64,000 nucleotides of DNA from Macrobrachium rosenbergii (GCF_040412425.1 NC_089767.1:4338448-4402447), one strand, 5' to 3'. Numbered from the stretch's first letter, positions 1 through 12,250 are shown. Notes: generated from the sequence alone by a model not told the origin. A program made the numbers and translations.

Positions 1-620
1 TCTTCTTTACTTAAGGAATCTTTGTGGCAAGGTTGCTTAAAATCAACTCAGGGTTCATGAGGAAAAGTAGAAAATGTGAAGATGTGAGAGGTCCCTTCCT
101 TGAAACAAAGTTAAAATCCCTTTACCTGTGTGTCAAGCTTATTACAAACTGATATGCAAGTCCTGGTAAATTTAAAATTCTAAGAATTTACAAATAAGAG
201 GGTGTTGCCGTCATTTGACCAAAACTGTGAGAAATTTAGTTAAAATGATTTCAATGGTTATGGAGAGGCTGCAACTGTGAAAAGTTACAATGGTGCTTAT
301 CCTCCCAAGCGAAGGGGCATGGCCCTTAATTTGGACAAACTTGGTTCCATTGTACACAATGATGATTTGTGCAAAGTTTGGCTGAAATCGATTCGGCGGT
401 TCTAGAGAAGAATTATGAAGAGTAGCAAGTGGCGTGGCTTTTCATCTGAATAAACTGGAATTGCCATTATTATGGATGCCTTTATAACAAGTTTAACTGA
501 ACTTGATCCAGGGGTTCTTGAGAAGATAGAAATTGAGCAAACCTGAATCCCCTTTACTCAAGGAAGCTTTTTGCAAAGACTGGCTGAAGCTGATTCACTG
601 GTTCTGGACAACAGGTCAAC
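1..620. repeat. Degenerate dispersed repeat with four diverged motif copies
   Basis: Four related stretches (about 28-80, 372-412, 491-535 and 573-609) share the pattern TTGGCTGAA...GGTTCTNGAGAAGA, the second and third most clearly. I recall similar 'tggctgaaatcgg...ggttctggagaag' repeats from other marine invertebrates, but I cannot check this. There are frequent stops in all frames and no coding signal. Confidence 0.4.
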
Positions 621-1537
<917 letters not shown>

Positions 1538-1705
1538 GAAGAACATTCGTCTTCCCCACTGACTTTCACGTTAATGAAAACGTACACAATGTCCGTATAC
1601 TGCCTTGGACTGAAGTTGATCTTGCTTGCACGTGGGAAAATACAACAAACCAACAAAGGTAGCATGCTCTCTTTAAAAACAAATTTATATGTCCATAGAC
1701 TGACG

Positions 1706-2040
1706 ATTTTATGAAATTTAGGTTGCTAAGTCAAGCGCTGGGACATTTTCGGCCACTTAGCACTTAAGAAACTTTGAAGAAAGAGTTAGAGTGGTTGGAC
1801 AGCAAGAGAGAGCTTCAGAAAATAAAGAAGATGAAGTAAAAGGCTGTAAAGGTGGCACTGGGAGAAAACCCCACAGCTGTATTATAAAGAGGCTGTAGAG
1901 CAAGACTAAAGAAAGGAGTACGGAGGTTAAGTAAAAGGATAAAAAGTGGTTCCAGTTAAGAGGCTGAAGGGACGCTGTAAACATCATTCAGTAATTCCTA
2001 CAGTGCACCACGTGAAGCGCACTGACGGCACTACCTCTCA
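1706..2040 (+). mobile_element. Repeat family A' copy
   Basis: It starts at the AAGTCAAGCGCTGGGAC motif. The body has the GAGTTAGAGTGGTTGGACAG block characteristic of A', and the end has AGTGCACCACGTGAAGCGCA and GACGGCACTACC. It shares its 5' and 3' ends with family A but has a different middle. Non-coding; transposition mechanism unknown. Confidence 0.65.
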
Positions 2041-2386
2041 TTTGTTTTTAAGAGAGAACTGCAGCATATACAAACGTAAACAATTTAACATACGTTAATT
2101 TAGCGCATGCTCATATTAAACATCCGTATAATCCCTTGTACGGTATTTTTTTTTTAATGGTCTCCTGGATTCTGGCGAACAAAATCTATCATTTTCTTTT
2201 TTCTTTTGGAGATGGTTATGTTTTATATGAAAACCCTTTGGTAAAAACCACAAGCGTCAATAACATTACATTTTTTGCAGAAAATGGGGAACGTTATTAA
2301 TCTCACTTGCCAGTCCGGTAGGCAGATTTCTGAGATGTATGCTAGTATTGCACCAGCCCTGGTTTTTTTGCCATGCCCCTAGACTA
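2041..2386. other. No gene seen
   Basis: AT-rich unique-looking DNA with T runs near 2144-2155 and 2363-2370. I recognise nothing. Confidence 0.5.
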
Positions 2387-2390
2387 GATC

Positions 2391-2420
2391 AGGTTAGGTT
2401 TAGGTTAGGTTTAGGTTAGG
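2391..2420 (+). repeat. Interstitial telomere-like TTAGG/TTTAGG patch
   Basis: Alternating TTAGG and TTTAGG units, five in all. TTAGG is the ancestral arthropod telomere unit. The patch is too short for a telomere and sits directly before a 102-bp tandem repeat. Confidence 0.6.
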
Positions 2421-2449
2421 ATAGACCAAAGCCTCTTTAATAATTTGGG

Positions 2450-2870
2450 TGTGGGGAAACATAATGAGATTGTTTTCAAGAAAATTCTGCGGTTGGTTTT
2501 CAAGATATGGCGTCCCGCTTTTTTCAGGGAAACGTCCCGGCACTCGGTTACATTTCGGGAAAATTTTGAGATTGTTTTCAAGAAAATTCTATGGTTGGTT
2601 TTCAAGATATGACGTCCCGCTTTTTTCGAGGAAACGTCCGGCACTCGGTTACATTTCGGGAAAATGATGAGATTGTTTTGAAGAAAATTCTGTGGTTAGT
2701 TTATATGATATGGCGTCCCGCTTTTTCCAGGGAAACGTCCCGGCACTCGGTTACATTTCGGGAAAATGATGAGATTGTTTTCAAGAAAATTCTATGGTTG
2801 GTTTTCAAGATATGGCGTCCCGCTGTTTTCGGGGAAAGGTCGCGGCACTCGGTTACAGCCCGGGGAAATG
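2450..2870 (+). repeat. Tandem repeat, four copies of a 102-bp unit
   Basis: The block GAGATTGTTTTCAAGAAAAT recurs at 2466, 2568, 2669 (one base changed) and 2771, giving periods of 102, 101 and 102. Each unit also contains GGCGTCCCGCTTTTTTC and CGGCACTCGGTTACATTTCG, with small changes. The last unit is more diverged. Open frames across it reflect a length divisible by three, not coding selection. Confidence 0.85.
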
Positions 2871-3195
2871 ATTCCGGTAGAAGAAAGGGCGAGGCATCAT
2901 ACGAGACCAGGTACGTGTATCAGTCGAGTCCGAATCAGGGATGCTGGAACTGCGCAGCTCCCGCCCGGGTGGTCCCTGGTGAACTGCGCACATGCCGACG
3001 ATGACTCTATAGGGCCTCTTCTCCTGAAAAGACCCATTCGAGTGGATGTCCCCTCATGATGAAGGGCGCGTGGAATCTTTTCCTGAACTGCCCCCTCCCC
3101 GACCCCCGCCCACCCCCTGGGGTTTACTGCGTCGTTCTTCTAGCCATTAGAGGTCTAGGGGATACTTCCTGAAGTTTAGATTGAATTGAACTGAA
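2871..3195. other. GC-rich segment downstream of the 102-bp repeat
   Basis: Locally GC-rich (C-rich around 3085-3118), with no recognisable protein. It may be the unamplified flank of the satellite. Short open frames run in from the repeat. Confidence 0.35.
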
Positions 3196-3512
3196 TACAG
3201 AAATTAGGCCAAACGCCAAGCACTGAGACCTACAGTAGTATGAGGTCATTCAGCGCTGAAACGGAAATTGACAGTAAAAGGTTTGAAATGTGTAACAGGA
3301 GGAAAACCTCAAAGCAGTTGCATTATGAATCAATTATTAGGAAGGGTTGAGGAAAGCAAGATGGAAGAAAGAGAATACGAAAGGAGGTACAGTAAAAGGA
3401 ACGAAAGGGGTTGCAGCTAGGGGCCTAAGGAAGGCACGCTGCAAAGAACCTTAAGTAATGCTTACAGTGCACCGCATGAGGTGCACTGGCGGCACTACCC
3501 CACTACGGAAAC
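3196..3512 (+). mobile_element. Repeat family A copy
   Basis: A near full-length copy. It has AGGCCAAACGCCAAGC, then TGAGGTCATTCAGCGCTGAA, then AACAGGAGGAAAACCTCAAA, then GTTGCAGCTAGGGGCC, and finally the GTGCACCGCATGAGGTGCAC palindrome-like end. This is the reference copy for the family. No coding capacity. Confidence 0.75.
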
Positions 3513-3689
3513 CTCCCGAAGTTTGGTCCGGCAAGGAAAATCCCGCTGATAATTCCATAACGATTGGGAATCCTGCGTTGAAAGGGTCATTTTAGATTTT
3601 GTTTTCTCTCACAGGAGGGAACTCACTGCCTGTTTCTCAATCGTGATCAAAAGAAAACTCTCTCTCTCTCTCAAATGCGGCCCTATAGG

Positions 3690-5280
3690 ACTTTTTTTTT
3701 CGGACAATCCAATAGCTTTTTTTCGGACAATCCAATAGCTTTTTTTCGGAGAGTCCAATAGCTTTTTTTCAGACAATCCAATAGCTTTTTTTCGGACGAT
3801 CCAACAGCTTTTTTTTTCGGACAATCCAATAGCTTTTTTTCGGACAATCCAATAGATTTTTTTTGGACAATCCAATAGCTTTTTTTTCAATAGCTTTTTC
3901 GACAATCCAATAGCTTTTTTTCGGACAATCCAATAGATTTTTTTGACAATCCAATAGCTTTTTTTCGGAGAATCAATAGCTTTTTCGGAGAGTCCAATAG
4001 CTTTTTTTTCGGACAATCCAATAGCTTTTTTCGGAGAATCAAATAGCTTTTTCGGACAATCCAATAGCTTTTTCGGACAATCCAATAGATTTTTTGACAA
4101 TCCAATAGCTTTTTTCGGAGAGTCCAATAGCTTTTTTTTCAATCAATAGCTTTTTTTCGGACAATCCAATAGCTTTTTCGGACAATCCAATAGCTTTTTT
4201 CGGAGAATCAATAGCTTTTTTCGGAGAGTCCAATAGCTTTTTTTTTTCGGACAATCCAGTAGCTTTTTCGGACAATCCAATAGCTTTTTCGGACAATCCA
4301 ATAGCTTTTTCGGACAATCCAATAGCTTTTTCGGACAATCCAATAGCTTTTTTTTTTCGGACAATCCAATAGCTTTTTTCGACAATCAATAGCTTTTTTT
4401 TTCGGACAATCAATAGCTTTTTTTCGGACAATCCAATAGCTTTTTTTCGGACAATCCAATAGCTTTTTTCGGACAATCCAATAGTTTTTTTCGGACAATC
4501 CAATAGCTTTTTCGGACAATCCAATAGCTTTTTTTTCGGACAATCCAATAGCTTTTTTTTCGGACAATCCAATAGCTTTTTTCGGACAATCCAATAGCTT
4601 TTTTTCGGACAATCCAATAGCTTTTTTCGGACAATCCAATAGCTTTTTCGGACAATCCAATAGCTTTTTCGGACAATCCAATAGCTTTTTTCGGACAATC
4701 CAATAGCTTTTTTCGAACAATCCAATAGCTTTTTTCGACAATCCAATAGCTTTTTTTTCTTTTTCGGACAATCCAATAGCTTTTTTCCAATAGCTTTTTT
4801 TTGACAATCCAATAGCTTTTTTTTTTCGGACAATCCAATAGCTTTTTTCGGACAATCCAATAGCTTTTTTTTCGGACAATCAATAGCTTTTTTTTCGGAC
4901 AATCCAATAGCTTTTTTCGGACAATCCAATAGCTTTTTCGGACAATCAATAGCTTTTTTCGGACAATCCAATAGCTTTTTTTTCGGACAATCCAATAGCT
5001 TTTTTTTCGGACAATCCAATAGCTTTTTTTCGGACAATCCAATAGCTTTTTTTTCGGACAATCCAATAGCTTTTTTTCGGACAATCCAATAGCTTTTTTC
5101 GGACAATCCAATAGCTTTTTTTCGGACAATCCAATAGCTTTTTTTCGGACAATCCAATAGCTTTTTTTTCGGACAATCCAATAGCTTTTTTTCGGACAAT
5201 CCAATAGCTTTTTTTCGGACAATCCAATAGCTTTTTTTCGGACAATCCAATAGCTTTTTTTCGAACAATCCAATAGCTTA
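3690..5280 (-). repeat. 1.6-kb minisatellite, unit about 22-25 bp
   Basis: Around seventy units of CGGACAATCCAATAGC plus a T run of 5-9 bases on the plus strand. Rare unit variants are CGGAGAGTCCAATAGC and deletions to CAATCAATAGC. Length varies almost only in the T run. On the minus strand the unit has no stop in any frame, so three overlapping long open frames appear (longest 4039-5268). They are repeat artefacts. Confidence 0.95.
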
Positions 5281-5361
5281 GACTGATTTGAATAATTGTA
5301 CAATAGCTAACAAAAACCAGTGTATCCCTCCTCTAGACTTGCAAGGCTGGTCCAAAGGATA

Positions 5362-5482
5362 CGTTCTTGAAAATGGGAAAGGTAAAGCTTCGTTCTTGAA
5401 AATGGGAAAGGTAAAAGCTTCGTTCTTGAAAATGGGAAAGGTAAAGCTTCGTTCTTGAAAATGGGAAAGGTAAAGCTTCAAG
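5362..5482 (+). repeat. Short tandem repeat, unit 29-30 bp
   Basis: Four full units of GTTCTTGAAAATGGGAAAGG followed by TAAAGCTTC (one unit has an extra A). Confidence 0.9.
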
Positions 5483-5559
5483 ATAACCAGTACAAACAGA
5501 CAGGAGGGATGTAGAGGGGGGGGGCATTGCTATTGTCTTCTGTACAGCTTCACCAGCCT

Positions 5560-5612
<53 letters not shown>
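5560..5612. repeat. (CT)n microsatellite
   Basis: Uninterrupted CT of about 52 bp, just downstream of a G run at 5515-5524. Confidence 0.95.
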
Positions 5613-5613
<1 letters not shown>

Positions 5614-5728
5614 AAATGCGATCCACAATGGTCGACTAAAATAATATTAGGTACCTATTCAATGCATAAGTCAATAGGGGTATACTTAATTTTAAGAAAC
5701 AGGCCCATATCGTTCTCCTCATCCGGTT

Positions 5729-5732
<4 letters not shown>

Positions 5733-5808
<76 letters not shown>
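5733..5808. repeat. (AT)n microsatellite
   Basis: About 76 bp of uninterrupted AT. Confidence 0.95.
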
Positions 5809-5811
<3 letters not shown>

Positions 5812-5931
5812 GTTGATGGCGCACGCTAAGATGCGCTGGAACCCGGCGCTTCCGTCATGTCTCCCCTACACTCCTGATCCCCTACCTGGGCCGGACAAAC
5901 AAGAAAGATCCACTCGATTTTTTTTTATTAC

Positions 5932-5933
<2 letters not shown>

Positions 5934-5988
<55 letters not shown>

Positions 5989-5999
5989 GTATATATATT

Positions 6000-6038
<39 letters not shown>
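5934..6038. repeat. Compound (AT)n-(GA)n microsatellite
   Basis: About 50 bp of AT, a short spacer with TATATTTATG, then about 35 bp of GA. Confidence 0.95.
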
Positions 6039-6040
<2 letters not shown>

Positions 6041-6212
6041 CAAAACAAAATCAAATCGAAGATCACACCAAATGCAAAATAATACTGAACGGTCGATATA
6101 AGAGAAACTTTAGCGAATGCTACATACGAGAAAAAGTAGACGCAAGTTGAGCTTTTGAGGCGAGGCCACGAATTTCGGTAATTTATTCTTACAGAAAGAC
6201 GGTTTATGATTT

Positions 6213-6525
6213 TATGAAATTTTGATTCCTAAGCCAAGCACTGAGGCACTTTCATCCATTCAGCTCTGAAAGAGGGAGTTGGAGTGGCTGGACAGCAAAA
6301 TAAAGAAATCCAGAAAATAAAGGAAGAACAAGGATCTGCAGGTGGCATTGGGAGAAACTCCTCAGTTGGAGAGGTCGGACAGCAAGACTGAAGAAAGGAA
6401 GAAGGAGTGGAGGCGAAATAAAAGGCTGGGTGCAGCTAGGGGCCGAAGGGACGCTGCAAACACCATTTGGTAATGACTACAGTACACCGCATGAGGTGCG
6501 CTGACGACACTAACCCATACAGGGT
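6213..6525 (+). mobile_element. Repeat family A' copy
   Basis: TAAGCCAAGCACTGAGGCAC at the start, GAGTTGGAGTGGCTGGACAG in the middle, TGCAGCTAGGGGCCGAAGGG near the end, and a GCATGAGGTGCGCTGACGAC terminus. It preserves both GGACAGCAA blocks of A' (6288 and 6370). Confidence 0.7.
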
Positions 6526-7006
6526 TTCTAGACAGATGAGAGATCTCGTTGATCATACACTGATTATAATGAAAACTAGAAGAGTGGATGATTGAATAAA
6601 TAAATAGATAAATACAAAAGAGAAAGAAAGGCAGGCACAACATTACGAATACATCTCCGGACTTGAGAGAATCTTTCACTTGGACCAGAATGACAATCTT
6701 AAAACGAGAGAATGAGACAGCAACAAGGCATTTTATATTGCGGTTAACTTTTTACAAGATAAATACAGTCGTATATAGGATAGTCCCTCAAAGGATGGAG
6801 GGGATAATATCTGCTTCTCCTTTTCTAAAGTTTTCAGCATTAATTTATCTGTGGCTGCAGAAACAGGGCCATAAACAAAAGCAGATTCCTTCATGAAATT
6901 CCCAAAACCACATTTCCACGCGAGAAGTAAATTGTCAAAGGTCATGACAGGTGAAAACTCTACACAACATAACGATACTCAGTTAATATTTATTATTATT
7001 AATTAT
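6526..7006. other. No gene seen
   Basis: Unique-looking AT-rich DNA. An overlapping pair of short open frames (6663-6896 plus, 6733-6945 minus) shows no recognisable domain. Confidence 0.5.
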
Positions 7007-7250
7007 TTCAGTAGATGAAACCTATTCACACGGAACAAGCACACCAAAGGGGCCACTGACTTGAAATTCTTTAGGCTTCCGAAGAATGTTGGTGTCAACC
7101 TCCCACCGCAGCAGACCTCCCAACACTGCGACAGGAACTGATCATGATACAGAGCCAGTGATTTTTCACCGCCTTGGGAGAGACGCGAACTCGCGACATC
7201 TGAGCGGCATGCCACGACACTAGCGACCATACCAGCGGACCAACGACTTA
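7007..7250 (-). mobile_element. SINE-D, tRNA-derived SINE with LINE-like 3' tail
   Basis: On the minus strand it begins with GTCCGCTGGTATGGTCGCTA (A box) and has AGTTCGCGTCTC (B box) about 50 bp on. A body with GCTGCGGTGGGAGGTTG follows. It ends in the AATTTCAAGTCAGTGGCCCC tail shared with LINE-1 and a short ATT run. The tail reads TTTGGTGTGCTTG where the LINE reads GGTGGGCTTG. Confidence 0.8.
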
Positions 7251-8042
7251 ACAAAACAGAATAAAAACTTGGAGACAATGTTCACATCAGAAACAGTGAA
7301 GATTGGATCTTTAAAATACTATATATCTGTGGTGTACGACTTATCTTTTCTACGTGTTACCATAAGGATCAAACAGTATCAAAGTTCGTTAAAGCAACAG
7401 ATGTCTTCTAAAACCCGATTGACTTCCAAGAGCTTCCGATCGATTAAATTTGGGAGAATTAGCGTTTACATCTCTTGCGAAAACAAGTGAGTCCGAAAAC
7501 CTTCTCTCGGCAAGGTTTGTTTTGACAGGCCCAATCTGCCCTCAAATGGAAGACCGAAGTATCTGCAGAATTTTAGAAACGAGATATGCCACCCACTGGG
7601 CTCGTGAAACACTACTACACAAGTTGCTGCCGTTTCAGAATGATTCTTCGATGCTTTATTTAGGGGGTCCCATTTGCAGTATCTGCAAAATCAGTAGTAA
7701 GGCAAGGGAAAACTGCAGTATCTACCATTTTTCCCAGTTTTGTATTTTTGTAGCTACTGCAGCCTTCCATTTTAGGGCAGAAATGCTCCCGAAGACAGCG
7801 ATTTTCAGTAGGTAGGTCACGATCAAGGTAACAAGGTCACTAACCAACAGAGTGTTGCCTTAAAGGGATTCGTTGGTGGAGTGTGCATCAGAAATATAAA
7901 CCTTGTACCTCTCATAGGTCTAAAGGTGCAGCCCAGGACTAGAATGTCCTTCCGCCGTGTCAGAAGAGTTACGATGAAAGGTGAGCGTGACAGAAACACT
8001 GTGGGTCAGATGCTGAAGACAGAAAGACAGATAGATAAGAAA
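7251..8042. other. Unique-looking DNA, no confident gene
   Basis: The longest stop-free plus-strand stretch is 7450-7815 (121 codons). Its product has many C and S residues and matches no family I know. CAGTATCTGCA-type motifs recur at about 7557, 7677, 7713 and 7755, which suggests an old internal repeat rather than an exon. Confidence 0.4.
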
Positions 8043-8357
8043 ACAGAATTTAGGCCAGAGTCCAAGCACTTAGACCTATGAGACCGTTCGGCGCTGAAAA
8101 GGAAATTGACAGTAAGAGGTTTGAAAGGCGTAACAGGAGGAAAACCATCAAAGCAGTTGAGGCACTATGAATCACCTGTTAGCAGAGGGTGGGAGCATAA
8201 GTGGGAAGAACAAGAACGAGAATATGACCAGAGGTACAGTTCAACGAATGAAAGAGGTTGCAGCTAGGGGCCGAAGGGACGCCGCAAAAGGACCTCAAGT
8301 AATGCCAACAGCGCACTGTATGAGATGCACTGACGGCATTACCCCCCTTACAGGGGA
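8043..8357 (+). mobile_element. Repeat family A copy
   Basis: Near full length. AGGCCAGAGTCCAAGCAC is its diverged 5' motif, AACAGGAGGAAAACCATCAA is in the middle, and GATGCACTGACGGCATTACC is at the end. Confidence 0.7.
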
Positions 8358-8956
8358 CAGACGGACAGACGAACGAAAGGAAAAACTACATTCCCCAAAC
8401 TGTCAATCGGTGACTCATGAACGATAATAGCAGCGAAAACAATCGCAACGAACGTAAATGAAAAAACAATACAGGGAAAAAACAACTAAATAATCCCCGA
8501 GTTAATCATAGTCACGCAAGCAGCGTCTCCGAACCGACAAAGGATGCCTACTTACTCAAGAGAAAAGTGAACTCGCTATTCGGTAAATAATGACTCAGTA
8601 GTGACTCACCTTTGCGTCGGCAGCGAAACCGTCGTTCTTTGTGACGACCGGTGGAATCACCGATGGCAAACGGTGACGTCATCGTCTGGCTTGAGCATAA
8701 ATGAGCATCTGTGAACTTGGGCGAGCTCGACCAAACGCAAGATAGACCCCGCGGGGGTGCCGTTTCAAAGGCAAATATCGATGACTACTACTACTAATAA
8801 TAATACGATGAGCACAACACGTCAATGTCCACTGAATATGATGGATATTAATGAGTACAGAGAAGTGGACTGACGACCGGGAACCGATACCCACACTGAG
8901 TAGAACAAGGAAAATTTGCAGAAAACACACGAGGAAAAAAGTCTAAAAAAAGTTGA

Positions 8957-8957
<1 letters not shown>
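8358..8957. other. Unique DNA, CpG-containing, no open frame of note
   Basis: Less repetitive than its surroundings and with more CpG around 8620-8760. It holds the AP-1/CRE cluster listed separately and a short (CTA)n/(AAT)n run at 8783-8803. Confidence 0.45.
8591..8681. promoter_or_regulatory. Cluster of two AP-1 sites and one CRE
   Basis: TGACTCA occurs at 8591-8597 and again at 8602-8608, and a perfect CRE TGACGTCA lies at 8674-8681. These are consensus sites for bZIP factors (Jun/Fos and CREB/ATF). Three exact consensus sites in 91 bp is more than expected in unselected DNA, but whether they are used is unknown. No gene start can be placed next to them. Confidence 0.3.
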
Positions 8958-8960
<3 letters not shown>

Positions 8961-9007
<47 letters not shown>

Positions 9008-9020
9008 ATCTGATAACTCC

Positions 9021-9076
<56 letters not shown>

Positions 9077-9095
9077 ATCTGATAACTCAAAAGGC

Positions 9096-9163
<68 letters not shown>

Positions 9164-9182
9164 ATCTGATAACTCAAAAGGC

Positions 9183-9250
<68 letters not shown>

Positions 9251-9260
9251 TCAAAAGAGC

Positions 9261-9306
<46 letters not shown>

Positions 9307-9320
9307 ATAACTCAAAAGGC

Positions 9321-9395
<75 letters not shown>

Positions 9396-9412
9396 CTGAT
9401 AACTCAAAAGGC

Positions 9413-9478
<66 letters not shown>

Positions 9479-9492
9479 ATAACTCAAAAGGC

Positions 9493-9566
<74 letters not shown>

Positions 9567-9587
9567 ATCTGATAACTCAAAAGGCAG

Positions 9588-9633
<46 letters not shown>

Positions 9634-9654
9634 CTATCTGATAACTCAAAAGGC

Positions 9655-9724
<70 letters not shown>

Positions 9725-9739
9725 CTATCTGATAACTCA

Positions 9740-9797
<58 letters not shown>

Positions 9798-9826
9798 TAT
9801 CTGATAACTCAAAAGGCAGGAGAGAG

Positions 9827-9871
<45 letters not shown>

Positions 9872-9892
9872 GCTATCTGATAACTCAAAGGC

Positions 9893-9932
<40 letters not shown>

Positions 9933-9951
9933 ATCTGATAACTCAAAAGGC

Positions 9952-10009
<58 letters not shown>

Positions 10010-10030
10010 CTATCTGATAACTCAAAAGGC

Positions 10031-10088
<58 letters not shown>

Positions 10089-10107
10089 CTATCTGATAAC
10101 TCAAAAG
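8961..10107. repeat. Composite array: (GA)n blocks separated by a conserved linker
   Basis: About fifteen GA blocks of 22-75 bp are separated by a linker reading CTATCTGATAACTCAAAAGG plus CAGG. The linkers start near 9006, 9076, 9161, 9246, 9302, 9394, 9477, 9565, 9633, 9724, 9797, 9872, 9930, 10009 and 10089. Linkers differ by deletions (for example at 9246 and 9478). All open frames here (ERERER, SLSLSL) are artefacts. Confidence 0.95.
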
Positions 10108-10186
10108 TCTGTAAGTTATGACAGAATATGGTTCAGCGGAAAATAAATAAAAATCTAGCGTATAACCAAGTGAATCCATGAAAAAT

Positions 10187-10190
<4 letters not shown>

Positions 10191-10238
<48 letters not shown>

Positions 10239-10266
10239 TCTTCTTCTTCTATCTCTCTCTCTCTCT
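10191..10266. repeat. (CT)n with (TTC)n core
   Basis: CT of about 43 bp, then TTCTTCTTCTTCTTCTAT, then more CT, then an A-rich stretch to 10290. Confidence 0.9.
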
Positions 10267-10311
10267 CAAAAAAAATAAAATAAAAATAAAAATTACCCAA
10301 GGTCCTGCATT

Positions 10312-10631
10312 TCTAAACAGTGCTTCATACGATGAAACATGCCATTAACACATGTCGGCAACTTATCATAAACACATCACAAACCGGTTAAATACAAGTC
10401 ACCACTTTATTGGTTGTCCTAAATGGTGCTCCATAAGATACAGGTCACAAACATTTCGGCAACTTATCATAAACACGTCACAAACAGGTTCAATGCAAGT
10501 CAACAGCTTTCTGTTAGTCCCATACGGTATCTTCCAAAGCCGCTGACTAGTTTTCAACCTCTCTGTGATATGTATGCCACAAATTTCTGACGCATGTGCA
10601 TGGCAAGTATCAGTGCAGTGTGGACGCACCC
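10312..10631 (-). repeat. About 100-bp tandem duplication with a possible transposon terminus
   Basis: CGGCAACTTATCATAAACAC occurs at about 10354 and 10458, with diverged flanks. The stretch before 10350 resembles part of a third unit. The right edge, read on the minus strand, starts TAGGGTGCGTCCACACTGCA, which resembles the terminal inverted repeat of some cut-and-paste MITEs. No matching left terminus was found. Confidence 0.45.
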
Positions 10632-10662
10632 TAAAGATGTTACAATAGCGAGAGTTCTAACA

Positions 10663-10664
<2 letters not shown>

Positions 10665-10718
<54 letters not shown>
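10665..10718. repeat. (GA)n microsatellite
   Basis: About 54 bp of uninterrupted GA. Confidence 0.95.
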
Positions 10719-10723
<5 letters not shown>

Positions 10724-11129
10724 TTTACCCTTACATTCATGCACACGAATAATGTCTGGGACGACGGTAATTTTGTGACAGCTTTCTTCAACAAAAAAAA
10801 AAAACTATTATGGTCGAAAGGGCGAACGTAGACATCAAATGAAAGATCGACTTAATCTTGATAAAAGAGTTACAAGAGAATGCCCTATATAACTGCATGT
10901 ATGCATGTGTATACGCATACGTGTATTGTAAATTTCTGCCACCGCTTATCAGTCCTTCGAAAATGTCTTCGATGTAAGGACGAAACCGACCAAGATTTAC
11001 ACCCAATGTTTCATCTCTCCTTGTGGTGCATATTCAAATCACCTGTCAGTACGGTTATAATTGTGTGTATATGTATGTATGTACGCATATGAATATATAA
11101 ATAAATAAACAAATAAATAAATATATACG
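10719..11129. other. No gene seen
   Basis: Unique-looking DNA with a 14-base A run at 10792-10803 and alternating purine-pyrimidine near 10890-10925 and 11060-11090. Confidence 0.5.
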
Positions 11130-11245
11130 TAAATATAAACATCCACAAATATTAAGCCACAATTTCCGTTTAATACTCAATTCACTGTGCCTCGGGAATG
11201 TCTTGCGCTTTGTGGCCATATTAACATCAGGTAATACATGTTCCA
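11130..11245 (-). mobile_element. Diverged SINE-G tail fragment
   Basis: ACAAATATTAAGCCACAATT and TTTAATACTCAATTCACTGT align with 1354-1395 of the SINE-G copy. The tRNA-like head is missing. Preceded by (AAAT)n and (TA)n-like DNA at 11090-11125. Confidence 0.45.
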
Positions 11246-11451
11246 CATTTATGTTACAAAAAGAATTACAGTTACCAGCTTGTTTATCAGTCATCATTAT
11301 TTATATAAGTCGGGATCATTTATCTATGTACGCTAATTAACTGTAAAATTACCAAATTTGAATCCAACAATGCCACGGTTTTATTGTATGACGACGTTTC
11401 AATGCGTATTTTCTTCGTTTCCCCAAATTCTTCGGAAAACTGGAAGCGGAA

Positions 11452-11735
11452 CACAGAATTTAGGCCAAATGCCAAGCGCTGGGACCGGTGAGGTCATTCA
11501 GCGCGGGAAGGGAAATTGACAGGAGGTTTGAAAGGTGTAACAGGAGGAAAACCTCAAAGCAGTTTGCACTAGGAAACAATTGTTAGGAGAGGGTTGAGGA
11601 AAGTAAGAAGGAAGAAAAAAGAACATGAACGGAAGTACAGTAAAGGGAATGAAAGGGGTTGCAGCCAGTAGGGGTCGAAGGGACGCTGCAGAGGTGCAGT
11701 GACGGCGCTACTCCACTACGGGGGATTCCTCAGAG
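11452..11735 (+). mobile_element. Repeat family A copy
   Basis: The 5' motif AATTTAGGCCAAATGCCAAG is well kept. About 35 bp near the 3' end is deleted (from GACGCTGCAGA straight to GGTGCAGTGACGG). Confidence 0.7.
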
Positions 11736-12250
11736 AAAATTTGGTAGTGACGGGCGAATAAAGGAGTGCAATTGCCGTGGACTTTCCTTGCCAGTCAATA
11801 ATCGGCTAAAATTTACTTTTAGAAGAATATAAACACACTTCCGGAGTCTTTTCATAACAAAGAAGGAAGCCGACCATAAAATTCACGTGATAGTTAAGAG
11901 GACAACAATATTCGCCTTCGAAATATAATAAAAATATTTCCATTATCTGAAGTTTTTGGTGGAATTCCTAAGTTTTTGGTGGAATTCTTTCTTCTTATGA
12001 AAGTTAAGTGGGAATTCTAAAATGCCTGTGTTTATGGCAATAATGCTTCCACTACTTCTCGGTGCTAAGTACCTAATGATTGTTTTAATTCCCTGTTGAA
12101 ATCTACTTGCAATATACAATTACAATCAGTGGCTGAGAGAAGCCTTGGTAAAACTTTGCCTTTGCGCCATCGATATCAGGTGTTAATGATGCGAGAGGAA
12201 TACGTAGTTAATACATTAGACTGTGTTTTGATAGAAATTCAGTTCCGTAG
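11736..12250. other. No gene seen
   Basis: AT-rich. TAAGTTTTTGGTGGAATTC is tandemly duplicated at about 11951-11989. The 60-codon open frame 12096-12278 has no recognisable product and runs into the next repeat. Confidence 0.5.

Noticed and set aside
2391..2420. A true telomere
   Set aside because: Only five TTAGG/TTTAGG units, internal, with ordinary repeats on both sides.
4039..5303. Long minus-strand open frames (409, 297 and 223 codons)
   Set aside because: They are overlapping phases of one 22-25-bp minisatellite whose unit lacks stops; no start context, no domain, and the frame changes with T-run length.
8848..10179. Open frames encoding RERERE or SLSLSL
   Set aside because: Translations of GA/CT dinucleotide repeats; no other coding evidence. 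The same holds at 20.2-21.2, 32.1-32.5, 34.0-34.3, 44.5-45.0 and 56.7-57.4 kb.
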